Shown here in pieces: positions 1 through 12,193 of a stretch of 64,000 bases of DNA. The stretch is from the NCBI GenBank assembly GCA_010094025.1, contig ML991791.1, positions 124,001 to 188,000 of the forward strand, read 5' to 3'. Every line of letters starts with the position of its first letter. Position 1 is the stretch's first letter. The translations under genes were made by a program, and so were the position numbers. The notes beneath the pieces are model-generated. The model saw nothing but the letters and a program-made list of their open reading frames with translations. It searched no databases and was not told the origin of the DNA. This DNA comes from Viridothelium virens. Lineage: Eukaryota; Ascomycota; Dothideomycetes; Trypetheliales; Trypetheliaceae.

Positions 1-3000
1 TTTCTGCCAAGAAGAAGTTTCCAGATCGTTCGTAATTTTGGCACCTCCGAAGAATGATAGAGATGCGGAGCTGGTCAGTCTCTTCCATGTCTTCGGAAGC
101 GACAAAAATCAAGTCATCATACTCTTTCATCTCTTCGTCCGACCCTCCTTTCAGCACGATGGACATGCCGCCTATCGTCTCTGAGATCTTGCGAGCTTTG
201 CCGTGATTCTTGCCATATCGCACGACAATGATCTGGTACAACTCTTTGTAGAGGGCAGTCGCCTTGTGCTCCTCTTTGATGTCGATGTAGAGCTTGCAAA
301 GAACTTCATACCATTTGATAACTTGATCGCTAGATGCGCCATGCTTGGCCTTGCAAATCTCGATTTTGAATCGAATCATCGTCTCGCGGTAAGTTACAAT
401 CTCTGTTCGCTTGGTAATCTCAATAGTCTCGGTACACGACAGGAAGTAATTCGTGGAAGTGACAACAACGGTGCTGAACTTATGGAGGATGACCTGGCCG
501 ATGATGGAGGCGTGATAGAAATATTCCGCGGCTTTAATTAGGCTGGACACAGAACGATGAATAGAGCCCATGATGATCGTTGATTGCATGACAGCTCGAT
601 GCTTTTCACCGAAACAGGCCTTGCGGATCTGGAGTGTCAAGTGATGATGTTCAATCGTCTCAGATACAGACCACTGTTGCTGCCAGCAAGACCATTCAAG
701 TAATCCGAGATATGGAGACTGGGGGAAAATGTCTTTGAACGTAGAAGTTAGCTTGATCTCGCCATTGTGGCCGCAGAGGGTTGACGAGCGGAAGTGACCT
801 ATCCAGTTTCGGACAATATACTCCAGAAGCGAATATTTGCCAAAGGTTTCCTCCAGAACGTAAGGACTGGGAATCTCAAACGACGGTTCATCGCTGGCAG
901 TGATATTGTATTTGACATAGAAAAGCAGGCGCTGTGTAAGCTCTGTATGAGCAGTAGCAAGTGAGACCAGAGCCTTGCCGCACACCTCGTTCAGGAAAAA
1001 TCCGCGGATTGCTGAATGCTTGAAGCGAATCAATCCATTCCGTACGATAACAAGACCAAAGCAGTGGGTCGCAATGTGCTTACGGATGTTCACAGCGGAA
1101 ACAAACGTATGATGCTGCAAATCAGTACTGAGTATCTCTTCCATTTCGCCGACAGTCAAGGGTCTGTGAGCTGCGAGCATAAATTCAAACATGTGCCTTG
1201 TTGTGCCGTTTTTCAAGTCAACATGTCCAACGACTTTGTGAAGAACCTCATGAACACCACTATGAATGTCGTGGCCGAGCTTGGAATAGCTATCATGGGA
1301 ACTCTCTCTTCCAAGCAGAATGCCGACAAGATACGCCCAGAGGAAAGAACCTTTAGCCTTCTTTACCAACTTTTCGACAAATTCATGTTGAGCCGCGTGA
1401 GCTTGTGACTGAAAGTGCTGGTGCTGTGCGAGCGTTTCATGAAGATGGGTAGTGATGTCACGCTCATTATGATCTGGTGTGATGACAAGGTGCCTGCATC
1501 CTGCGAGACCTAGATGTGAGATCGGCTTGGACAATGTAACGGCGCGCACTCGATCGAACCGATTAACGCATTCATGAAGGCGCTTGTGCAAATGTATGGC
1601 CGCTTCATGTCCGACGACTTCGTCAAGCCCGTCGACAATAATTATTATGTTGGACTTCTGATCTTGCACGGCTCTGAGTCCAACTTGGAAGGCCTCCCAT
1701 AGAGATGATTCAAGCTTGGCAGTTGTTGGATGGCCCTGGAATGCCTTGACAAGGGATTCATACAGTTGAAGGTCGCCAACATTGCGCTCAAGGAGTTGGG
1801 AAAGCATACTTTTGAGAAAGGCGATTGGGGTGGCTTCTGACCGTGCATCGTTGGCAAAGGTATGAGAAAGAGTTTCGTAAGAGACACGCCCAATTGGTCG
1901 TCGTAGCCTCTCCTTCATGTAAGTAGCAAGCATGCTCTTCCCACAGCCAGAAGCACCGGTGATGGAAAACGTCTTCTCATCGTCACGGAGAAAGTTGAGC
2001 AGATGACCTTGGATCCATTCGCAAGTGCCTTGGGCACGATCAGCTTTATCAGCTAAGCGACCATAAAGCAAGGCCTCCGCAGATTTGTCGATGGGACCAA
2101 GGTTGCGACGTATCTGTTCGATACTGTATGCGTCCTGCTTGTTGCCAAGTTTAGAGGCCCACAAATGGTTCCAAAGATGCTGCTTCTTCCGCCAGATTCC
2201 ATCAATAGATTTACCAAAAGCAGAATGGAAGTCGATTGAAACAGTCTGAAGGCTTGACATCCGGCTTATCCGGGTCCTATAGTAGATTGCAATCTCACCG
2301 ACAAGATGTACAAGGCTCGCAAAGATGTCGCTCAGATCCTCTTGGATCTCTCGCGTAGCATCAAACATCTCCCGCCTCTGCAGCGACTGTGACAGGAGAA
2401 GACCAAATTCAGAAAAGGCATCGAAAGTGGTATGTAAAGCCGCTGCGTTGTTGTGACCGAGCTCAAGGAGCATCCAACAACTGCTCAGGGCGGTATCAGA
2501 CACATACCTATTCTCAGGCACAAAATGCGAGACATGAGCACCGAAGGCGCAAATCTGTTCACCAAAGAATTCAGCAGCTTTGAGAACCTGGTCCCATTCA
2601 GTACCTTTGCGGGGCATGTGGATTAGACGCTCATTGGAAATGAACTCGACATAGGATTCGTGGTCAGTCACGTCAAAGTATTGGTCATCGACATCATCGA
2701 GTTCTTGAATGATACGACGGCGTATCGAACGGGTGGTTTCTACAACCCGGGTGAATTGAATGGAGCTTGTTCGCGTCACGGTCTGTTTCCGGGTGATGGC
2801 GGGCTGCTGGGTAATGGTTTGAGCCTCAGCATACTGGCTGCTTCCGTCGGAGTCACTAACATTGACCTCATTGACTGCGACAGCAACATCTGGCTTGGTT
2901 GGTGTACTGGTGTGTGAACTTTGTCGACTAATAGGTGACTCCATGGTCTGATTGCTGACTAGAGACTCCTCGGAGTTCTTGGCTGAGCTTGAAGAATTAT

Positions 3001-3105
3001 TAAGAGATTGGCGGTTTCGGCGACCTGCAGTTGTCAGACTGAAGTTTAGATGATGATGTAAAAATATGTAAACTCACTCAAAGGATTTTTACGCAAGCCA
3101 AGCAT
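1..3105 (-). CDS. NACHT-domain STAND (NLR-like) protein, 3' end cut by window edge
   Basis: Fungal STAND ATPase of the kind that acts in non-self recognition and programmed cell death. Exon 1 is 3105-3078, a GTGAGT...CTGCAG intron is 3077-3025, and exon 2 (3024-1) stays open to the edge, giving about 1017 visible residues. The start is the ATG that splices into the long frame. Order of parts: low-complexity Ser/Thr-rich N-terminus (to about residue 110), a helical region of about 250 residues, then NACHT with Walker A GASGCGKS at about residues 366-373 and Walker B IIIIVDGLDE near 470. The C-terminal part ends in a TPR-like stretch (near plus positions 200-300). No ankyrin or WD repeats are visible before the edge. 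The function is inferred from the family; the NACHT call is strong, and the N-terminal effector type and C-terminal repeats are less certain. Confidence 0.85.
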
Positions 3106-6100
3106 GCTTACATGCTCTTATGGAGCATAGAGTTGGCTGTCGTCGCGACGTAGGAGATAGGTGGGCAAAAGTAACCAAAAATATCTGTCTTTGGCTTGAG
3201 GAGATTTGAAGAATATATAGGTTTCTTGTTGCCTTTTCCTTCTGCTCCTGATACGTTAGGAGACTGTCTGTAGGTAGTCCCCGCTCGTATCAAATAGAGC
3301 AATCTTTACCCATTGCAGATTAGACATAGGAGTCCAGGTCCAAGGGGTCCCCGTATATCCGGAGATACCGCCCGAAAGAGATGTCGCATACTAGGAGAGG
3401 TTGTGGCGTGGTTCTGTGGACCTCGGTGGGCCTAGATGTCCTCCATACGTGCAAAAGTAGCGGGTCTACGGAATTCTCCTGCATCAGATGTCTGCGGCAC
3501 CCTCGAGCATAGATGCTTAACCCTGAGAAAAAACATTTATTGGTAAACCTGAGCAAATCATCGCCCTACAACCCCGGTTGAAGCGAGTGGACCTCCTTCA
3601 GGTAGTGATGGGTCCATTTTGATGCGCGCATTAGAGGCGCGTCATGAATATCGGACCCCGCAAGAGGTTGCATAGGCGAATGAAAACCACAATGGCCACA
3701 GCATGCATTCCAAGGCCGGCCTATGGACAAGACTTGGCCTGAAGCGCTGCAGACTATGGAGGAATACGGAACATGACTGATCGACAGGAACGACGGGAGG
3801 AAGAGGAGACGAATGTTATTTCAAATTCGGAAAATTGGGTGCTCTGAATGAGAAGGCAATTGGACGATGAACCATGTTTGAAGAACACACCCGGCACGCA
3901 TGACAGATTGTGTGAATCATGGCTATGCCAATATGGGACTGTATGGGTCTTTCGAAGGTGACGGACGTCCAAGCGATTGGCCTATCCAAGATATACGAAG
4001 CTTCTCCCTTGAAGATAGACCGGCCCGGACCGTTCAATTGGGTACCGCCACTGGATCCAATTCACCTGTCGGTGTATCCTCGCGCCGCTGAGAATATGCA
4101 ATGCCGTCACAGAGGGGCGGAGAGAGCAGTCGCCCTTTTGGAGAGTGGGGGTGATAGAATGGAGCAACGATTGACGTTCAAAAGTCGAAGTGAGACGAGT
4201 TGGTCGAGGCGAGGCCGCTCGTGGCGTCCACGCAAGAGCTGAATGAGCCAAACTGGAATAGACCAATCTCGGATCGACAAGCCATCTCGCTACCGTGGCT
4301 GGACCCTTGCTGCATCTAAAAGGGACCAGCACGACACGCGGTAACCCTCTGTGTGGCCGGACACGCCAGAGTGTGGGTGGCATACGGAGAAGTTGTGGGT
4401 AAAAACCTGCAAGCCATGAAATCTTTCGCCGACCCCGTGGCTCTTCCCTTGGAAGACAGCCCTGTCCATCTCCAGCACGACCACGAACAGCATTGAGGTT
4501 CAGCTCGTTGCACCCTTGCTGTTGCTGGGCCGAGAACCATTTGGCTCTCGTATACAAAAGGAGCACTGGCCTCAGGTGTCAACCCCTCACTAAGTATAAT
4601 TTCCCTGATCAAGCAAGGAGGATCAAACGCGTAGATCAGCCGTGACCGGTTCCCGCTCCGAAACAAGATCCCGCTAACATGCAAAATCGTATCTCTACCT
4701 AGTATGTAGGTGCGTGGAAGACCCGAATCCCGAATGCCCCGATGGGAGGATGCATTGCTGTCCTCAGACCTAACACCCTAAGGTAATCTCCACCCAATAA
4801 TTCTCAGTCCTCTCAAGCACATCCCTGACTATTCTAGATCGTGTTTGGCGATCAACCCTAATAGTTCTGCGCTATTTCAATCGCGTCGCTAATCTCCGTT
4901 CCTTCGCAGTGCTTTCCTTGTCGCTGCGAAGCCTTAGACACTTTGCTCATCTTCTTGCTTCTCCTCGACCTAGGTCAAGTCACCAAGCGCAATTTATCGA
5001 GCCGTGCCTAGCACCACTTTCGAAGGAACCGAGCGAGGCATAGCAAACTTCTTGTGTCTGCCCAAAGAAAATGTCGGCACTAATGTCTCCAGGTCACTTA
5101 GCCTTCTTGATGGCCTCGCTGATCTTTAGGCTATCGTCCCATTGAGTTACGCGTAGGTCTCTGAAGTCCTACTCTTACTTCGGCATGTAGCCGTCAAATT
5201 CAAAGTCCGCTAGGAATAATAGCTGTCTTCTCTTGTTAATACCTGCAGTAGCTCCCATCTGTCCCTGCCTTATACGTTTCCCCCACATGACCTCGAGCAA
5301 CCAGATGAGAATACTTTGCATTAGCAAGGCAGCGATAACTCATGACCATCAGCATATGACGAATTCAGGCCAAGTTCAGGAAGAGATACACAGACACTAC
5401 GCAAGAAGCTCGAACTCAACGTGTGTCTAATCTAGTCGAGGTGAAAGATACTCAGCTCGTCGATTTTAATGGAAATTAGAGGGGAAAAGCCGCAATGCAC
5501 TGTTTATGGATAATATCAAACTTGCTTTATCCATGCTGGCTCCTGTGCACCATTGCATAAGGCTCTCGGTTACAGTGATGCCAGCTCACTCAGGGATAAT
5601 GCCATTGGATTTGATTCGCGCAGGGTATTTGCTCAAGACTTATTCACACGTCGCGCATGATAATAGGCCAGGCCTTAGGTAGGGACATGGACAGATATGC
5701 GAAATGAAAAAAAGGAGAGCAACACCAATGCATGCGACCAGGTCCCAGTGACATTCTCAACAGTATCTTCAAGCTTCTCTTGGTGACTGCGGAGCGTGGC
5801 GAGCTAGCATCGCATTGGAGGGACATTAGAGCTAGAGGGTTGAATGACTCCGGGAATCGAAGAGAGCCTAGCAGCTGATAGCCCATCCATCAAAGCAATT
5901 TCGCAGGAGACTGTCTAAGTCATCTCAGCTAAGACTTTGGGGCTCATGAAAGCAATAGCAAACAAAGCAGTTCACAATTGACGGCTTGAGGTTGCTGCCA
6001 TAGTCATATGCCACTCCAAGGCCAGATCCTTTCGCAATTCACAGAGTGCCTCAGCAGCCCTCGTCGCGGGGATATACTGATCCAGAAGCTACGAAATAAC

Positions 6101-7138
6101 GTTGTTCAAAGCGTAATATTCCGAATCAGGATTAGAACTAGTTGCATTGCGATTTTCCGCTTCCGACACGAGCGCACCGACCGCTCATCTGGTCTTGCTT
6201 CCCACACAAATAGTCAACTAAGTCGAGATCTTCGAAAAGCTGCTCCAACAGATATATGTTGGGGTTGGTTTGTAGGTACTCTTCTTTGGAGGAAGTTACC
6301 ATTTGCTTTGAGAGGAAATGAACACGCCTTTCTGGCAGATCCACCGACGACGCCAACAACCGCTCAATCCGACAATCACATTCATCCCTCGCATTTCTTT
6401 AGATCCGACCGTGACGACTCTTATGACACTGAAGCGACATATTTGCTTGACTGTAGAACGTGTTTTCCGAAGAACTCCATGGCTCGCTAAGATATGAGCT
6501 GTGAGTACGGATAGCCTCTTCCTCCAATTGCTGAAAAGAAATTATTAATGGCAGCACTTTCTCCGCGGCGTGTTAGACAAACCAAATCTATCGCACACTC
6601 TTCACATTGGATCCACGTCAAGGTCAAGGGGAGGAAAAGCGTCTCGGAAGTCACAGCTAAGGGACTCCCGCAATAGTCGCACAACTATACGTACCAAGCT
6701 ATCCTAGTTTTCTTGCTGAACAGTTCTTAACATTATTTTCCACTCCATCCGTCACAGCCGCTGCTACATTCATCAATCTGAGAGTCTAATAGTATATCGA
6801 TTAATTGTGCAATAAAACTCCTCGGGGATCAAGATGCGTTTTCCATTCTATCACTCAGCCCTACAAACTCATCCTTCGGCAGAACGTTCTCGAGCCTCAG
6901 GAGCGTTCACCTGATGGAAAGCTTGGCGTTCTCGTCAGTTATGCTGGGATTGAATATGCTAGACCACAATACCATTACTAGATATCGACCTTGCTACAGC
7001 AAAGAGCCTCGATGATGTGAATTTTTGGGGACTTTTGGCGGTGGCTCATACAATCGTACCTCTCTTGATCGCTGTGAAAGGAACGCTGATGGATATAAGT
7101 AGTATAGGAGGGATCTTAGCGATGTCTTGGGGTGATCT
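3106..7138. other. Gene-poor 4-kb stretch
   Basis: No reading frame here shows a recognisable family, convincing codon continuity or splice pattern. A minus-strand frame at 3982-4566 (194 codons) lies in GC-richer DNA but resembles no family I know. A minus-strand stretch at 6138-6359 reads like a short protein fragment but has no start context or neighbours. I treat the whole stretch as intergenic DNA with possible gene debris. Confidence 0.5.
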
Positions 7139-9128
7139 GTGAAAGCTCAATTGAAAACAAAATCGGTATCCTTCTCTCTACTATCAAATCTCACTCAGCT
7201 GGATCTAGTTCAGTCACTACATGTACCGTTGTTGAGCTTCGTAAGAACACTGCTAATGCTTAAATTATCCCAGCCTTCCCCAGGTGCCTACGATTCCTCA
7301 AAACCCTCGTTACCGTCCTCAGCGAATCTTTAGGGCTCGAGCTTGCGCTAGTTGGCGTAACAGTCGTCACTGGCATGCTGGGTACTACTACTTCAAGTAT
7401 CCATGGAAATCTATGTCGCACTTTGGTCAAGCAAGATGATGTCTCATTGCGCATATGACAGGTCTCTTATTTACAAGGTCCGGTCGGTCTCAGACTTCCT
7501 TCACAAAAAGGTACAGGAATCACGGATTTGAACGCTATTGCCAGACGAGAACGCCTGTAACAAGAATGCAGCTATCGCTCCACAAACTCCGCAAACTGAA
7601 GAAATTGACGTTGATTAGATTAGTAGGGTCAATGCTAATGACGCTTATCATTAGCATATGGTCGACCGCGCAGTGATACTGTTTGAGAACGACTTTCAAG
7701 CTGAGTCAAAAGGTAATCTAAGCGAAGACCTAACGAGACAATAGCCTCAGCATATAGAATTGCAGTTGGACGATATCAATATCAAGGATCGTGCATCTAA
7801 CAAATGGTTAGAAATTCTATCACAAAAGAGCAACATATCAAGGTTTCGAGCATTTATGCTCTCGCAAACGGGCGGCACTATTTCTGTCTTGCCAAATGCC
7901 TCCCTTGGGAAAGTTTTCCCTCCTGGAGATGCTGAATACGTCGAGTCTCTGGGCTTATAGCTCTTAGCTTAGGAAAATCGGGTCAAATCTGCATACATGG
8001 TACAATACACTGGTACGTCCTGTGGACGTATCGGAGATTCCTACAACGTATCGGAGATTTGTACATCATTTCTTCAATTATCAAAATGCATCAGACTCAA
8101 GGCATCGGCATCATCAAGTTTGTCGTGCACCAACGGGGTCATTAATTGCTTCTCAACAAGGTTAATTAGTTGGATGGGATCGTGGTTAATATCCAAAACG
8201 CGAATTCGATTGAGCTGAACGAAGACTTAAAAACTACATTATTTAAACAAGCCGAACGAAGAGCCAGCTGCACCAAGACTTTCTACCAAAGTGGACCTAA
8301 TCTACATCAACATATTCCGCGAGCTGAGTCGAGCCGATTCTACACTTCACCAAGATAGATTCAATGGAGATTGCCTCTGACAACTGGCCACACTCTTTGT
8401 GTGAAGCCTGTGCTGATCTACCTGCAACCAAATAAAGGTCGCGACGCCGTTTTACTTTCAACAAACGCCACTCACTCAAATTTATGATCTCTGATAAGGA
8501 TCCTTACAAATTTACAAGATATTTTTCCAAAATACGTTACTCTGTAAATCTTGAGCCGATTACTCCTACTATCGTTTCCAAGTCGCTGTTCTTGAAAGGG
8601 GCCGTATGGGCTATTTGCGAAAAGTAGAGCTCAATCACAATTTCCCAGTTCACAAGAATGTCCAGCGCCCTGAAAGATATGGCGTATATTGAGAACTCTT
8701 CTCTTGAAGTTGATGCTGCCATCAACAGGCTGCTTCAGTAGAGAATGCGCAGACAGGATATCTATATCTCCAATACGTTCAAGAGGCCTGGCAGTCTTTG
8801 ACGACGAATCATGGAATGGTGGAAACATGAAAAAAGTTCCTATATAAAGTCAGTATGAAGTACAACAAAGACGGCGTTTTCCAGAGCTGTGTCCTTGGTG
8901 GCTTCAAGCTATTTTAGAATGAGATCCAAGGCTGCGTAGGTATTCCAGATAAAGCAACCTGATTATAAAACGCGCGAAAATACCCTCAGTATCGCAGAAG
9001 CAGTAGGCACGACAGGGGCAAAAATTTTATCTATAGATCATCCGGATTCAACTCCACTTCCCTCGATTGAGGAGTGCCGCAACTTCTCCGGAGTTCCCCA
9101 GCAGATTGGACTCGTTTGTTCAGCTTAG
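7139..9128 (+). pseudogene. Heavily decayed protein-coding gene, family not identified
   Basis: Read on the plus strand, successive short stretches in changing frames look like one protein. There is a leucine-rich helical start near 7139-7330. A hydrophobic segment reads LALVGVTVV near 7345. Gln/Asn/Lys-rich helical text follows at 7760-7960 and 8170-8340, and blocks continue to about 9128. Many stops and frame changes interrupt it, so it cannot make a protein of useful length. I do not recognise the family; the layout recalls large fungal multi-domain proteins with a helical N-terminus, but that is an impression. No terminal repeats were seen that would make it a transposon. Confidence 0.35.
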
Positions 9129-9436
9129 GTACGAGTAGCTCCTGAATCTCAGAAGGGAGGCTGAATCTCAGAAGGGAGGTCTACCCTAGCGAAGAAGAAT
9201 GCGATGAATACGTGAGCAAGATACCGTGACAAAGTGGGGACAACCCCAACATTCAACACACTAAGTGAGTCGGGGGGAATGATATCGAGATCGTTTACAC
9301 AATGGACCAAATTCCAGTATAGTAGCAGGGTTAATTACTGTCTGCTTCATGTATATTTTCAGGTCTGAATAAACCCCATGGTTGACAGCGCATCTCCTTG
9401 ATTAGGCCGGACCTCGGTGCTTCTCCTCCCAATGTC

Positions 9437-9865
9437 TCACTTTTCTTCCTGGTCCCCTTCTCCAGAGAAAGCTCGCTCCTCCTCCACATCATGTGGTTGC
9501 TCCTCAACCTCCAAAAAGTTGTTCTCCTCCGTTACCAATCTCTTCAATTCGTCCGGGAGATCCTCCTTCATCTCCTCATACTTCATCCAGAGCGCCTTCA
9601 GCTCTTTAGTGAATAGCTCCAGCGCGGCGATGCCCCCCATATTTGGATCACCCAGACGAAGGTCATTCGCGAAGCAGAACTCCTTGCATTCGTGGCAGAA
9701 GGCGATCTTTAGCGGGTTTGAATCAAGGAGTTGCCCGACCAGTAGGAGGCGTGTGTGACAGGCTCGTCGGAGCATTTGGATGCTGGATCGCTTCTTTCCA
9801 CGTAGTCGAGCGAGGTCCCTCGATGAATACTGGGAAAGGTCTCTCGCGTGTTGATGTGGGGCCAT
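9437..9865 (-). CDS. Small hypothetical protein with CxxC-type cysteine group
   Basis: Uninterrupted 142-codon frame with an ATG start. The N-terminal half is basic. A cysteine cluster (CHECKEFC) lies near residue 57. The C-terminal third is strongly acidic and probably helical, ending in Glu/Asp-rich sequence. This basic-to-acidic layout looks like a real polypeptide rather than a shadow, but I do not recognise a family. A longer frame on the same strand but in another phase (9709-10047) overlaps it and looks less protein-like. An upstream exon cannot be excluded. Confidence 0.5.
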   Translation of the reverse strand: MAPHQHARDLSQYSSRDLARLRGKKRSSIQMLRRACHTRLLLVGQLLDSNPLKIAFCHECKEFCFANDLRLGDPNMGGIAALELFTKELKALWMKYEEMKEDLPDELKRLVTEENNFLEVEEQPHDVEEERAFSGEGDQEEK

Positions 9866-10846
9866 GATACCGAAGGCTGATGAGTTATGAATGACGAGGT
9901 AAAGTATTGATGTAAGCCATATTTACCTGACGATGGGGGTTGAAATGGGATTGTGCCTCTGGGCTTGTGAGTTCGGCTGTATAGTCTGATGCAGGAGGGT
10001 GAATGGGAGAAGGTTGAGACAGGAAGGTGGGAGACTTTTTTGAACACCTAGTGTCGCCATTCGTCACTTCCAAGCTTGTGATCTGATTTCACACTCCGGT
10101 ATGTTCTTGTTCTCGCTAGCCAGGTGACCTATGAGATTTATCATGTAGTCGAAGGTCACCATACCTTGGGTTCCTCATCTTTCTTGGCACTTTTTACCTC
10201 AGGTTTGTTCTTGATACTCAATGATACACGATGACACACCCAGTGCTTCTGCCGGCCTTTGTTGAGGGAAGAATCGAGATACCGCTCTGGGGAATCGGAT
10301 CCTCAAGATAGCATCTTCTACATGGATATCGTTTAGGTAGGCAGCCCGAGATGCTACATACAGACCCATGTATCCAAGGCGAATCAACAGGATTGCCGAA
10401 TTAAGTAGTCTGCCAGAGTTGCAAACGATCGAGGAAGTTTCAAGGTTATTGAGGGGCGTAGCGTGCTGCAGAGGCATTTTCTCAAGCGACTTTCTCCAGG
10501 GCAGAATTAATCTCAGTACAGATCGCTTTTCTTACACTCCGGTCGCTTGCCTCCTCGAAAACGATGTCCAATCAGAGAATTCGTGTTCGACAATAATAGC
10601 AACATTCGATCATGACATCCTCATTCAATACAATAGCCTCCTTTCTTGATGTCCTCTATTCCGTCCTGTGACGACCCGGTTCATCACCTGATCGAATTTG
10701 TCGCTGTGCCGTTCAGCTCCCAGCCTAGCATGGTATAAACATGTCGAAAGCGCCTTTCTCTTGGGGCTGGAATTAAGATACAAGTCGTCAATCAAATCAA
10801 CCATTCGCAAAATCATGAACATTTCGAAAAAAAAGAGGTGGAGACA
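9866..10846. other. Intergenic, nothing recognised
   Basis: Only short overlapping frames on both strands (for example 10199-10477 minus and 10368-10649 plus), none with family motifs. It probably holds the 3' flank of the rhodopsin-domain gene that ends at 10847. Confidence 0.5.
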
Positions 10847-12193
10847 TTATCCAGATCCGGTACTCATCCTTGTGTCTACCCTGATCACTCCCATTTCAAT
10901 GTCCCTTCGTTCTCGGCTGCCTTCATCACCTAGCCGCATCCAGGTTGCACCATGCCCCTTGATTGGGTCTTGGTTTCTAGACTGGATTTCCGTCCTGACA
11001 ATATGCTCCGTACTTGATCCTTCCTTCCCAGCACTTTGCTTTTGGTATGGTCCACTGTAAGGGCCAGAAGCCTTCGAGCCGGTCTTATCCGAGTGGCGTG
11101 GAGAGCCGCGTGAGGAAAACATACTCTTAAAGGAGCTTTTCAGGTAGGTGAGCGAGCGGGATTTCCGAATAAGCGGCCAATAGGTCGGTAGGTTGGCGCA
11201 GATGATAGAGGAAGAAGCTTCGATACCAGACCACATGATGGTTGCGACGATAGCGGCTGGAAGAGTCATGAGAAGGCCAGTGTGCAAGGGTACCGAGAGC
11301 AACTTACGACCAAAATCGGCGGCGAAGTCAGATGTTGGATCCGCTTGAATGAAAATTACCGTGTACGCCAGACGGACTGTGGATGCAACAACACAGCTAA
11401 TTTGCGTCAGCTTCCACTCCTTTGTATGAGATGACAGTTGCACTAACAATACACCGATTCCGAAGATACCAGTCAAACCAATCTTCTGCGTCTTGTTCAA
11501 ATGCAGCTTCCTTATGAAGAAGACCGGGATGCATAGGATGCAGATGTCGATGGCGATATCAGTAGCGCTACATAGCGCATACATGAGGCTATAGTCTGTG
11601 AGAGGCGTGGGACAAAAGGTCCAGTTGCACCAAATTGGGTAAACCTGGAAGAGAGTGGCAAAGAAGAAAGCAACGAGCCATGCCCCGACAATACCGAGAA
11701 AGACGAAAACGACAACTGGATATCGGCGTTGCTGAGTAAATATCCGGCCATAGAAACAGAGCACGGAGAATTTCACGAAGGCAACGGCAAAAATGTACCA
11801 GAATTGTTGGACAAATAGTATCTGTAAGATATAAGTTTCCCTTTCCGATAGGATTTTGAGCGTTTGCAAGGACTCTACTCACTTTCAAGAACTGTGTAGC
11901 CTTCTCATCGCTCAGTTGTGGGAAGGGTACTCCGAATCCACCGACTGGCACGCCAACGATGTTGCTTGTTGCCAATCCGGCCGCTATCAGCTATTGCGAA
12001 AGTTAGTGCAAAGAAATGTGGAGTATGCAATAGCGTGCTTCACCCATGACGCGATAATTAAGAAGTCATCCGCTTTGAACCCCATCTGCTGGGACTTCCG
12101 CACGTACAGCCTCAGCACGACGGCAAAGAAAGCCAGGCCAATGAAAATCGAATTGGTGACAATCATGCCAACTTCTTCCGAGTCAAGCGCCAT
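10847..12193 (-). CDS. Rhodopsin-domain (PTH11-like) seven-helix membrane protein
   Basis: Integral membrane protein of the large fungal family often annotated as rhodopsin domain or PTH11-like GPCR; roles are mostly unknown, with some acting in surface sensing. Five exons: 12193-12044, 11990-11883, 11821-11448, 11396-11308, 11256-10847, giving 376 aa. Introns are 51-61 bp with good GT and AG sites, one with the branch site CACTAAC. Two introns are 51 bp and lack in-frame stops, so the unspliced frame reads through them. The protein has a short extracellular N-terminus, a first helix directly after it, and the family pattern of helix - basic loop - FADD-like turn (here KADDF) - helix. The family segment ending in ANLPTYWPLI lies before the C-terminal tail, which is charged and Ser/Gly-rich. 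A second member of the family is at 30245-31563. Confidence 0.87.

Noticed and set aside
203-1408. Plus-strand frames at 203-541 and 1016-1408
   Set aside because: They are antisense shadows of the NACHT gene that fills this region on the minus strand.
3982-4684. Overlapping minus-strand frames of 194 and 122 codons
   Set aside because: They overlap in different phases, have no motifs and no splice context, and neighbouring DNA gives no support.
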